A DNA stretch of 12,366 bases from UBA5177 sp002413265 (lineage in GTDB: Bacteria; Chloroflexota; UBA5177): the NCBI GenBank assembly GCA_036752825.1, contig DAIORV010000066.1, positions 1 through 12,366 of the forward strand, given 5' to 3'. A model generated the notes under the pieces. That model searched no databases. It saw only the letters and a list, made by a program, of their open reading frames with translations, and had not been told where the DNA came from. The first letter of the stretch is position 1, and each line of letters starts with the position of its first letter. A program made the position numbers and the translations under genes. Shown piece by piece: positions 7,587 through 12,366 of this stretch.

Positions 7587-7602
7587 TATATCCGGGTATA
7601 TA
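7587..7602. promoter_or_regulatory. TATAT-N6-ATATA inverted repeat before the DUF1326 gene
   Basis: TATAT (7587-7591) and ATATA (7598-7602) form an inverted repeat with a CCGGGT spacer, 22 bases before the GTG of the DUF1326 gene. AT-rich inverted repeats of this form are typical of ArsR/SmtB operators, and it is strikingly AT-rich for this region. It could equally hold a -10 element. Confidence 0.3.
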
Positions 7603-7623
7603 GACCGTTCAGAGGAGAGCGCG

Positions 7624-7938
7624 GTGACAACAGAGGCACAAGTGAGCTGGAATCTTAAGGGCAGCGTGCTGTTGGCGTGCAACTGCGAGCCGGGCTGCCC
7701 CTGTAACTTTAACGCCTTGCCGACTAGCGGTGACTGCGAGGGTGGATACAACTGGACAATCGAGACGGGCGAGTACGGTGGGGTGCGGCTCGATGGACTG
7801 AACCTTCGGTTGTTTGTCGACTGGCCAGGCGCCATCCATCAAGGGAATGGGCACGCGGTGATCCTGGTCGACGAGCGGGCGGATACCCGCCAGCGCGAGG
7901 CGCTCGAGACGCTGGTGCGATGTCTGATTGGGACGTGA
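7624..7938 (+). CDS. DUF1326 protein, truncated to about half length
   Basis: The start is GTG 7624 with AGAGGAG about 7 bases upstream. The N-terminal half of a DUF1326 domain is clear: W9-N-L-K-G, the Cys-rich A-C-N-C-E-P-G-C-P-C-N-F-N (C19, C21, C25, C27), PTSGDCEGGY with C38, YGGVRLDGLNLRLFVDWPGAIHQGNG and ILVDERADTRQREAL. The usual protein is about 200 residues. This one stops at residue 104, right after the ERAD...QREAL helix, and the second half of the domain is not found in the other two frames. The four clustered Cys suggest metal or redox chemistry, but the family's role is not established. It is probably a truncated, perhaps non-functional gene. It lies downstream of the ArsR-like remnant. 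Confidence 0.7.
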   Translation: MTTEAQVSWNLKGSVLLACNCEPGCPCNFNALPTSGDCEGGYNWTIETGEYGGVRLDGLNLRLFVDWPGAIHQGNGHAVILVDERADTRQREALETLVRCLIGT

Positions 7939-8066
7939 ACGTCTGCCCTGTGACAGACAGCAACGGGAAGATTGTGAAGGCTTACGACAGCGGTGGGCAG
8001 GTAATAGGCACCCAGGCATGCCAGACCTTGCGGCACGGATCGCTGCCAGTCCTTCGGCCTCTGTAA
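7920..8066 (+). CDS. Small ORF of unknown function overlapping the DUF1326 end
   Basis: The ATG at 7920 opens 48 codons (MSDWDVNVCPVTDSNGKIVK, then AYDSGGQVIGTQACQTL...) ending in TAA 8064-8066. The composition is protein-like, with two Cys and a beta-turn pattern, and it overlaps the last 19 bases of the truncated DUF1326 gene in another frame. There is no ribosome site. It may be the tail of a gene whose front was lost when the DUF1326 gene was cut. I do not recognise a family. Confidence 0.25.
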   Translation: MSDWDVNVCPVTDSNGKIVKAYDSGGQVIGTQACQTLRHGSLPVLRPL

Positions 8067-8384
8067 CTACTGCCTCCGGTCCTCCACTCTGTCAATCGTC
8101 ACGTTCTGCACAAGGGCCTTGAACCCTACAAAAGCCGCTACCGCACCGGCGACCCAAGCGACTACGACGCTCGGGAAGCCGGCTAGAAAATCATATTTAG
8201 AGGCGGCTGCCCACATGAGCAGCGGGGGAACCAAGACGAGAACCGCTAAGACGGCAAGAAGCCAAAAATTCTTGAGAATGGCCTTACGAGAATGCTCCGA
8301 GTCCAGATGCCCTTCGAAGCCGAGTTTGGCCTCAAAAGCGATACGGTAAGTGGGCTCGGGCTCGGGCTCAGGATCCTCAGACAT
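8067..8384 (-). CDS. Small membrane protein with two helices, unknown function
   Basis: I chose ATG 8384 because a GAGG lies 8-9 bases upstream. A GTG at 8438 would add 18 residues. The 105-residue product begins with an acidic Glu/Pro run (SEDPEPEPEP), then a soluble stretch (YRIAFEAKLGFEGHLDSEHSRK). Two hydrophobic helices follow (FWLLAVLAVLVLVPPLLMWA and VVVAWVAGAVAAFVGFKALV) and a short charged tail. No family is recognised. It is the last gene before the right end of the element and points inward, its stop abutting the end of the small ORF on the other strand. Confidence 0.6.
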   Translation of the reverse strand: MSEDPEPEPEPTYRIAFEAKLGFEGHLDSEHSRKAILKNFWLLAVLAVLVLVPPLLMWAAASKYDFLAGFPSVVVAWVAGAVAAFVGFKALVQNVTIDRVEDRRQ

Positions 8385-8476
8385 CGAACTAGACCTCGGC
8401 TTCTCAAGAATAGTTTGATTGTCTAAATTCAGATTCACAGCGCTGATGGCGGCCCCTGAGCCTGGAACATGAACTC

Positions 8477-8507
8477 GGGTAGAGATAAGCTGGCGACCTG
8501 TTTTACC
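8477..8507 (+). repeat. Diverged third copy of the terminal repeat, inside the right end
   Basis: It reads GGGTAGAGATAAGCTGGCGA and matches the left terminal repeat at about 21 of 31 positions (22 if the C of the right copy is allowed), with the same orientation as the left end. With the right terminal repeat it forms a 72-bp near-palindrome (8477-8548). A further CCTGGAACAT lies at 8461-8470, identical to the inner end of the right repeat. Confidence 0.5.
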
Positions 8508-8517
8508 GCCTCTTTTG

Positions 8518-8548
8518 CCTGGAACATTTCGCCAATGTATCTATACCC
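8518..8548 (-). repeat. Right terminal inverted repeat (31 bp)
   Basis: Read on the minus strand it begins GGGTATAGATACATTGGC and matches 2607-2637 at 30 of 31 bases. It abuts the right direct repeat. Confidence 0.85.
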
Positions 8549-8564
8549 CCAATCAATTGTTGCG
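8549..8564 (+). repeat. 16-bp direct repeat, right copy
   Basis: CCAATCAATTGTTGCG, identical to 2591-2606 and in the same orientation. The identity ends at both sides of the 16 bases, which marks the outer border of the element. Confidence 0.85.
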
Positions 8565-8606
8565 TGACTCGAATACTCGGCGCGAGAAACTGACCGGCCT
8601 GCCGGA

Positions 8607-9089
8607 CTAGTCGCGTGCAGCGAAGTTCTCCTCGCCAGCCTCGATCTGCCTGCGGCGGAGCTCTACCTGTTCCCCGTCCGTCAGGCGCTCGTCGGGTTGG
8701 ACCTCGGTCCTCTCAACCAGCGCGAGTCGCAAGGGACGCTTGGTCAGCCACTCCCAGCGGCTCTCGTTAATGGGATGTGGATGAGGATAGACATCGTCTG
8801 GGTGCACGGGTTCGTCGACGATGTAGAGGTAGCCAGGGGCCGAGCCGTCGTGCATGATCGTGCCGTCGGCGAGCTGAGACACGATTGCGGGTCGGTGAGA
8901 AAAGACCCGAGCGACTGGTCGGTTCTGGGTGATCGAGCTGCCTGGTCTCAACTCCGAGAGCGTTCGATCGGAGCCGTGGTACCAGGGTTGCCCTGTGTCC
9001 AGGTCGCTCGTACACCAGATTGTCAAGAATTTGCCCGATCCGCTAGGCGGCGGAACGATACCTCCGCTGGAGATTGGCGAGCAGAGCAC
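8607..9089 (-). CDS. ADP-ribosyltransferase-like (Arr-like) protein
   Basis: The open frame begins at GTG 9089, directly after a stop. A TTG at 9026 would give 139 residues and start closer to the first conserved strand. Neither start has a convincing ribosome site. The core reads WYHGSDRTLSELRPGSSI, PGYLYIVDEPVHPDDVYPHP, then NESRWEWLTKRPLRLALVE. This is the order of motifs in Arr-type rifampin ADP-ribosyltransferases: 'YHGT...L.PG..I', a central strand with 'YIVEP...DDP' and a last 'R..EPLRI'. The catalytic His (in YHGS) and an Asp (in HPDD) have counterparts, but the middle Tyr of the Arr triad is not obvious. Substrate and activity are unknown, and rifampin resistance should not be assumed. 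The C-terminus is charged and helical. It lies just outside the right border of the element. Confidence 0.5.
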   Translation of the reverse strand: MLCSPISSGGIVPPPSGSGKFLTIWCTSDLDTGQPWYHGSDRTLSELRPGSSITQNRPVARVFSHRPAIVSQLADGTIMHDGSAPGYLYIVDEPVHPDDVYPHPHPINESRWEWLTKRPLRLALVERTEVQPDERLTDGEQVELRRRQIEAGEENFAARD

Positions 9090-9124
9090 CTAACCGACGA
9101 GACATGTTGGATACCGGTCGGTTG

Positions 9125-9149
9125 GGTCCGCCCTGAGGGGCGGCGGACC
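9125..9149. other. Strong GC hairpin in the 9090-9473 gap
   Basis: GGTCCGCC (9125-9132) pairs perfectly with GGCGGACC (9142-9149) around 9 bases. No T-run follows on either strand. The rest of this 384-base gap shows no credible gene. It holds a TTGGATACCGG direct repeat (9107-9117 and 9282-9292) and the promoter listed separately. Confidence 0.35.
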
Positions 9150-9393
9150 GCCACACGGTCTATACAAGACGGGGCGATCCCTACACAGAACATGGGCGGG
9201 GGCAACTCGCGTAGGCGCGGCTTCAGCCCGCCCCAACATGCTCGCCGGCTCACCGCCACATCGGCTCGCGGACGGGCGGGGTTGGATACCGGACGGCTTG
9301 AATGGGTCTTGAGGGGACTAAGCGGACTTCTGAACCAAGGAGGCGAGGCTGAACATCTCCGTGAACTGCATGGTCCAAATGAGCCTCTAATAA

Positions 9394-9423
9394 TTGACAC
9401 TCTTTGACGTGCCCCCGTATAGT
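9394..9423 (+). promoter_or_regulatory. Sigma-70-type promoter of the lipoprotein-kinase operon
   Basis: A consensus TTGACA (9394-9399) and TATAGT (9418-9423) are separated by 18 bases, in a locally AT-rich stretch. Transcription would begin near 9430, leaving a leader of about 45 bases before the first start codon. This is the clearest promoter in the window and suggests strong expression of the operon. Confidence 0.7.
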
Positions 9424-9473
9424 ACGGCGGGCATCGGCCCATTCCCCTGCACCTCTATTCGTGGAGATCATGG

Positions 9474-9890
9474 TTGAGATACGCGGCGTCCTGTACCTTT
9501 CTTGCCCTATCGATTCTGCTGACCGGCTGCGTGAGCATCGGGATGGCCGGAGGTCCGGATAAGCAAGCTCTGGCGAGCACGACCGTCAAGACCTACTGGC
9601 ATGACGTCAACCATGGAAAGATCAAGCAGGCCTACGATCTGCTCACGCCCGGCGTTCGGTCAGGGATCACCGAAAATCAGTACTATCAGAATATGATCGG
9701 GCTGCTGACCAATGCCGGTTCGATTACGGTCGCGGTGAGAAATACTTCGGTGAACGGTGATCAGGGAACTGTGAAAGTCACGCTCTTCTCGCCGAAATCC
9801 AAGCCTCTCAACGCCTGGCAGCACCTGTTCTGGCAGAACGGCAGTTGGCTCATTTCCGACAACAACGCCTACGTTTCGCAGCACCGGTAG
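9474..9890 (+). CDS. Small exported lipoprotein, NTF2/DUF4878-like
   Basis: The start is TTG 9474, with GGAG at 9463-9466. An ATG at 9470 is in another frame and leads only to a short ORF. The N-terminus MRYAASCTFLALSILLTGC is a lipoprotein signal with lipobox L16-T-G-C19, so C19 would carry the lipid. The mature part (about 120 residues) has a helix with VKTYWHDVNHGKIKQAYDLL, a run of alternating strands and W..NGSWLIS near the end. This is the layout of NTF2-like or DUF4878 lipoproteins ('Y...NGDWKI'). Its role is unknown. It is the first gene of the operon, 21 bases before the kinase, so it may be an accessory ligand-binding or kinase-control protein at the membrane (inference). Confidence 0.75.
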   Translation: MRYAASCTFLALSILLTGCVSIGMAGGPDKQALASTTVKTYWHDVNHGKIKQAYDLLTPGVRSGITENQYYQNMIGLLTNAGSITVAVRNTSVNGDQGTVKVTLFSPKSKPLNAWQHLFWQNGSWLISDNNAYVSQHR

Positions 9891-9911
9891 CCGAGCAACC
9901 CGGAGTTCAGC

Positions 9912-11624
9912 GTGTCCCTCAGGCGAGCCAGTGTTTCCCGCGTCAGACGGCCCCAAAGTGCAAAGGGAGCGCGGCTTCTCGATCCGCTGAGCCGTCAGAT
10001 CCGTCGATTGCAGTGGTCGATCGGCAAGCGGCTTTCGGTCCGGGCAAAGCTGACCATCTGGTACGCGGCCATGTGCGCGCTGACGCTCGCGCTGGTCGGT
10101 TTCGGCATGCGTCAGGCCCTGGACTATAGAACCTCATCCTCGATCGATCCTAACCTGACGGTCAGCGCCCATCGGGTCCTGACGGCCCTGCAGAAGTCGT
10201 CGTACAACCAGGCCACCGCCGAGTCACAGAGCCTTCCCCTCGTGTCCAGCTATGCGGACGTAAAGAACTGCGGCCACCAGATACAGGCGTACTGCGCCTG
10301 GCTCAAGCTTCGGCTCTACGACTACTCCGGAACCTACGACTCTCCAGGTGTGACCGAGCAGGTCCAGATCATCGACCAGGGGAGTAGCGCGACCGCGACC
10401 CCTGGAAGAGGATCAAGTCTCCCGTTACTGGTGCCCGGAAGCCGCCGGCCAGTCAAGTTCTTTTCCACGAACAACCCCGTGGGAATGATCCAACTGGTGT
10501 CCAACATGTTTCTGCATAACGCGCACTTCCTGACCGTGCACGACCGCGGAGAGACCTTTCGGGTCTACATCCAGGCTCTGCCACCACCCCCCGCGCTTAA
10601 GAACCAACACTTCTCAGCCCTGCTGGAGGTGCTCCAGAACGAGCACACCTACCTCCAGATACAGCGCGACCTGAACGTGATCCTGCTGATCGGACTTCCC
10701 CTCGGCTTGATCGTCGCGCTGATCGCCGGCTGGTGGATCGCGCGGGCCGCGCTGCGCCCGATCGACAGGATATCTCGAACCGTGAGAAGCGTCGGCGACT
10801 CGCAGGATCTCAGCCGGCGGGTCGACTTCATTGGCCCTCAGGACGAGGTGGGCCGTCTGGCGACGACCTTCGACGCCATGCTGTCCAGGCTGCAGAAGGC
10901 CTTCGAAACCCAGAAGCGCTTCATCGCCGACGCCTCTCACGAGCTCCGTACACCACTCACCGCGATCAAAGGCAACGCCGAGCTGATGTCGATCGCACCG
11001 CCGGAGGAGAAGGATCTCTGTCTGATAGCCATTCGACGCGAAGCAGAGCGCATGACGCGCCTGGTATCGGATTTGCTGTTGCTGGCCGAGGCTGACGTAG
11101 CCGAGCAGCCGGTTCACATGCAACCCGTAAACCTGAGTTCGGTAGTCGACGACGTGTACGCCTCAACCCTGCTCATGGCCGGAGACCGGGTTGAGGTCCT
11201 GGTGGAGCGCAACGATCACGTGGTGGTGATGGCCGACGCCGATCGGGTGAAGCAGCTGGTACTCAATCTGGCCGACAACGCGGTGAAGTTCACCCCGAGC
11301 GGCGGCGCGGTGAGTATCTCGCTGAGGGCAGAATCAAATGCTGCTCACATCGAAGTGTCGGACAGTGGAGTGGGTATTCCTCGTGAGGATCAGGATGCAA
11401 TATTCGAGCGCTTCTACCGGGCGGAAACCTCGCGCAGCCAGCGCGGCAGCGGACTGGGCTTAGCCATCTGCTCCTGGATCGTGGAAGCCCACGGCGGGAC
11501 CATTTCCGTGCGCAGCGAGCCGGGCAAAGGCAGCAGCTTCACGGTCGTCCTGCCGAACCGAATTCTGGAGGAGGAGGCAGACGTCCTCGAGCAGGCGCCC
11601 CCCGCCCTGGTGTCCGGAGCATGA
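9912..11624 (+). CDS. Sensor histidine kinase (HAMP, HisKA, HATPase_c)
   Basis: The start is GTG 9912 with CCGGAG about 6 bases upstream. The protein has 570 residues: a basic N-terminus (1-45), membrane helix 1 (about 46-68), an extracytoplasmic domain (about 70-254) with Cys at 120 and 128, and membrane helix 2 (about 256-277). HAMP (about 275-328, with ALRPIDRISRTV and DEVGRLATTFDAML) follows, then HisKA with FIADASHELRTPL and predicted phospho-acceptor H343. The ATPase domain has the N-box LNLADNAVKF (N456), DSGVGIP, FERFYR and GSGLGLAIC. All catalytic boxes are intact. It is an OmpR-partner-type (HPK1) kinase, but no response regulator lies before or after it in the window; one may lie beyond 12366 or elsewhere. 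Its stop overlaps the start of the next gene by ATGA, suggesting translational coupling. Confidence 0.92.
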   Translation: MSLRRASVSRVRRPQSAKGARLLDPLSRQIRRLQWSIGKRLSVRAKLTIWYAAMCALTLALVGFGMRQALDYRTSSSIDPNLTVSAHRVLTALQKSSYNQATAESQSLPLVSSYADVKNCGHQIQAYCAWLKLRLYDYSGTYDSPGVTEQVQIIDQGSSATATPGRGSSLPLLVPGSRRPVKFFSTNNPVGMIQLVSNMFLHNAHFLTVHDRGETFRVYIQALPPPPALKNQHFSALLEVLQNEHTYLQIQRDLNVILLIGLPLGLIVALIAGWWIARAALRPIDRISRTVRSVGDSQDLSRRVDFIGPQDEVGRLATTFDAMLSRLQKAFETQKRFIADASHELRTPLTAIKGNAELMSIAPPEEKDLCLIAIRREAERMTRLVSDLLLLAEADVAEQPVHMQPVNLSSVVDDVYASTLLMAGDRVEVLVERNDHVVVMADADRVKQLVLNLADNAVKFTPSGGAVSISLRAESNAAHIEVSDSGVGIPREDQDAIFERFYRAETSRSQRGSGLGLAICSWIVEAHGGTISVRSEPGKGSSFTVVLPNRILEEEADVLEQAPPALVSGA

Positions 11625-12286
11625 ACCGGATCCTCCTCATTCCGCTGATTGCCGCGCCGCTGGGTATTGCGTCCCAGGAAGCTCACGCAGCTTCAGGGTT
11701 CCACCCGTCGAAGGCTGCCGGGGTCGCGCAGAGGATGGCCGAGGCTTTGAGCGCACAGACACGAATCCAGGTGCGGGGCACGACGGTGGGACCGGGAGCC
11801 CTCAAGACGAGCTACCTCATGCGCTACCAATCCGCCGCCAAAGAGTCCCTGTCGCAAATGGGAGGACCCTGGAGCCAGGTTCGGGTCGGGGACAAGGGCA
11901 TGGCCGGGGTCAGAAGCGTCACCATCGGGCACAAGGTGTTCACCAGCATGGACGGCAGGCACTGGTTTCGAAGCAGTCGCGGCGACATGCCGCGACCCCT
12001 GGATGCGTTGAGTCTCAACGTGGCCAACGCTCCTTGCTGCGTTCCGGCGAACCGGAGCGCCTCGGTCAAGGTGACCGATGGCGGCACCACTCGGTGGCGT
12101 GGCGGCCGTGTGGACCGACTCGGCTTCACCTGTGTGGCGGAAGGCTACCTGGTAACGGGAACCGTTCTGATCGATCCTCGCTCGTATCTTCCGCTCCAAT
12201 ACACCCAGAAGACCGCCATGCCGAAGATGCGAGGCAGCTTCGTACTGAGCTACGGCGGAACCTTTTCGATATCGGAACCGCATTAG
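11621..12286 (+). CDS. Secreted protein of unknown function (LolA/LppX-like fold possible)
   Basis: The ATG at 11621 overlaps the kinase stop (ATGA). The signal peptide is MNRILLIPLIAAPLGIASQEAHA, with likely cleavage after A23. It has no lipobox. The mature part, about 198 residues, is rich in beta strands: RIQVRGTTV, SYLMRYQSAAKES, WSQVRVGDKGM, VTIGHKVFTSMDGRHWFR, then a CC pair (NAPCCVP) and WRGGRVDRLGFTCVAEGYLVTGTVLIDP with LPLQYT. The 'DG..W', 'LIDP.SYLPLQ' and curved-sheet pattern recall LolA/LppX-type lipid or hydrophobe carriers, but no signature is decisive. As the third gene in the operon it is likely to act outside the membrane with the kinase and the lipoprotein. Confidence 0.75.
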   Translation: MNRILLIPLIAAPLGIASQEAHAASGFHPSKAAGVAQRMAEALSAQTRIQVRGTTVGPGALKTSYLMRYQSAAKESLSQMGGPWSQVRVGDKGMAGVRSVTIGHKVFTSMDGRHWFRSSRGDMPRPLDALSLNVANAPCCVPANRSASVKVTDGGTTRWRGGRVDRLGFTCVAEGYLVTGTVLIDPRSYLPLQYTQKTAMPKMRGSFVLSYGGTFSISEPH

Positions 12287-12292
12287 GGCATG

Positions 12293-12360
12293 GTGGTTCC
12301 GGAACCACGTCTTTCATTTGGCTAATGATCGGTTCCGGAACCAAGTCCGGTTCCGGAACT
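12293..12360. repeat. Three GGTTCCGGAACC palindromes at the right edge
   Basis: Copy 1 is a perfect 16-bp palindrome, GTGGTTCCGGAACCAC (12293-12308). Copy 2 is GGTTCCGGAACC (12331-12342). Copy 3 is GGTTCCGGAACT (12349-12360). The centres are 36 and 18 bases apart. The array starts 7 bases after the stop of the operon and the window ends 6 bases after it, so more copies may follow. It could be an operator array for the next gene, tandem repeats, or stem-loops ending the transcript. GGAAC is also the -35 core of many ECF-sigma promoters. Confidence 0.7.
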
Positions 12361-12366
12361 GTATTT

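Larger units (their letters stand above)
2607..8548. mobile_element. 5.9-kb transposon-like element without a transposase
   Basis: The segment starts with GGGTATAGATACATTGG and ends with its reverse complement. The terminal inverted repeats are 31 bp with one mismatch, and a perfect 16-bp direct repeat abuts both ends. The interior carries six genes or gene pieces: a coiled-coil membrane protein, a large surface protein, a DsrE-family selenoprotein candidate, an ArsR-like fragment, a truncated DUF1326 gene and a small membrane protein. I see no transposase, integrase or resolvase in any frame, so it would need enzymes supplied from elsewhere, or has lost its own. The TIR resembles no family I can name with confidence. 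Alternative: two copies of a short repeat unit that happen to flank unrelated genes. However, the direct repeat being outside and the inverted repeat inside, at both ends and with base-exact edges, argues for one insertion event. Confidence 0.65.

Noticed and set aside
7624..8066. Selenocysteine read-through of the TGA at 7936-7938 in the DUF1326 gene
   Set aside because: The frame meets further TGA codons soon after, and the downstream sequence does not resemble the missing half of the domain.
9107..9292. TTGGATACCGG direct repeat, 175 bases apart
   Set aside because: An 11-base match alone is weak, with no inverted ends or gene between the copies. It is mentioned only in the gap description.
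8697..9407. 236-residue plus-strand ORF
   Set aside because: It is antisense to the Arr-like gene, continues into noncoding-looking sequence, and shows no recognisable motif.
11693..12283. 196-residue minus-strand ORF (and 10614-11123 minus, 3551-4021 minus)
   Set aside because: They are shadows of the secreted protein, kinase and surface-protein genes, with Arg/Pro/His-rich composition and no motifs.

Overview
The window is GC-rich, with long proteins of the kind seen in Gram-positive-like or monoderm soil bacteria. A TPR-fused O-antigen-ligase-type membrane protein, a secreted protein with a long Thr/Pro 'TPTxTxT' stalk, DsrE and DUF1326 proteins, and GTG/TTG starts together point to Chloroflexota or a neighbouring phylum. 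This placement is inference, not proof.

Layout. (1) 1-2492, minus strand: a large O-antigen ligase/Wzy-like membrane protein with a C-terminal TPR region, cut by the left edge. It is open from 2492 to base 1, and its 3' end lies outside. (2) 2591-8564: a segment with transposon-like architecture. A perfect 16-bp direct repeat (2591-2606 and 8549-8564) brackets 31-bp terminal inverted repeats (2607-2637 and 8518-8548, 30/31 identical). Inside are a membrane-anchored coiled-coil protein, an 1134-residue secreted surface protein, a DsrE-family gene with an in-frame UGA in place of a conserved Cys, an ArsR-like N-terminal remnant, a half-length DUF1326 gene and a small two-helix membrane protein. 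No transposase or integrase is visible. (3) 8607-9089, minus: an ADP-ribosyltransferase-like (Arr-like) protein just outside the element. (4) 9394-12286, plus: a strong promoter followed by a compact operon of a lipoprotein, a sensor histidine kinase and a secreted protein. No response regulator is present. (5) 12293-12360: three GGTTCCGGAACC-type palindromes, centres 36 and 18 bp apart, at the right edge.

Two observations matter most. First, the DsrE-like gene (6910-7272, minus) reads perfectly through a TGA at codon 80, giving a U-G-G-C motif where relatives have C-x-x-C. A 7-bp hairpin with a GUG loop begins 12 nt after the UGA, as expected of a bacterial SECIS, so this is a strong selenoprotein candidate. 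Second, it and several broken metal/thiol-type genes lie in a 5.9-kb cargo region with clean transposon ends and an unusually long target duplication, but no transposition gene.

The operon on the right looks like a self-contained cell-envelope sensing unit: the kinase has a large extracytoplasmic domain and is flanked on both sides by exported proteins that could be its accessory or ligand-sensing partners (inference).
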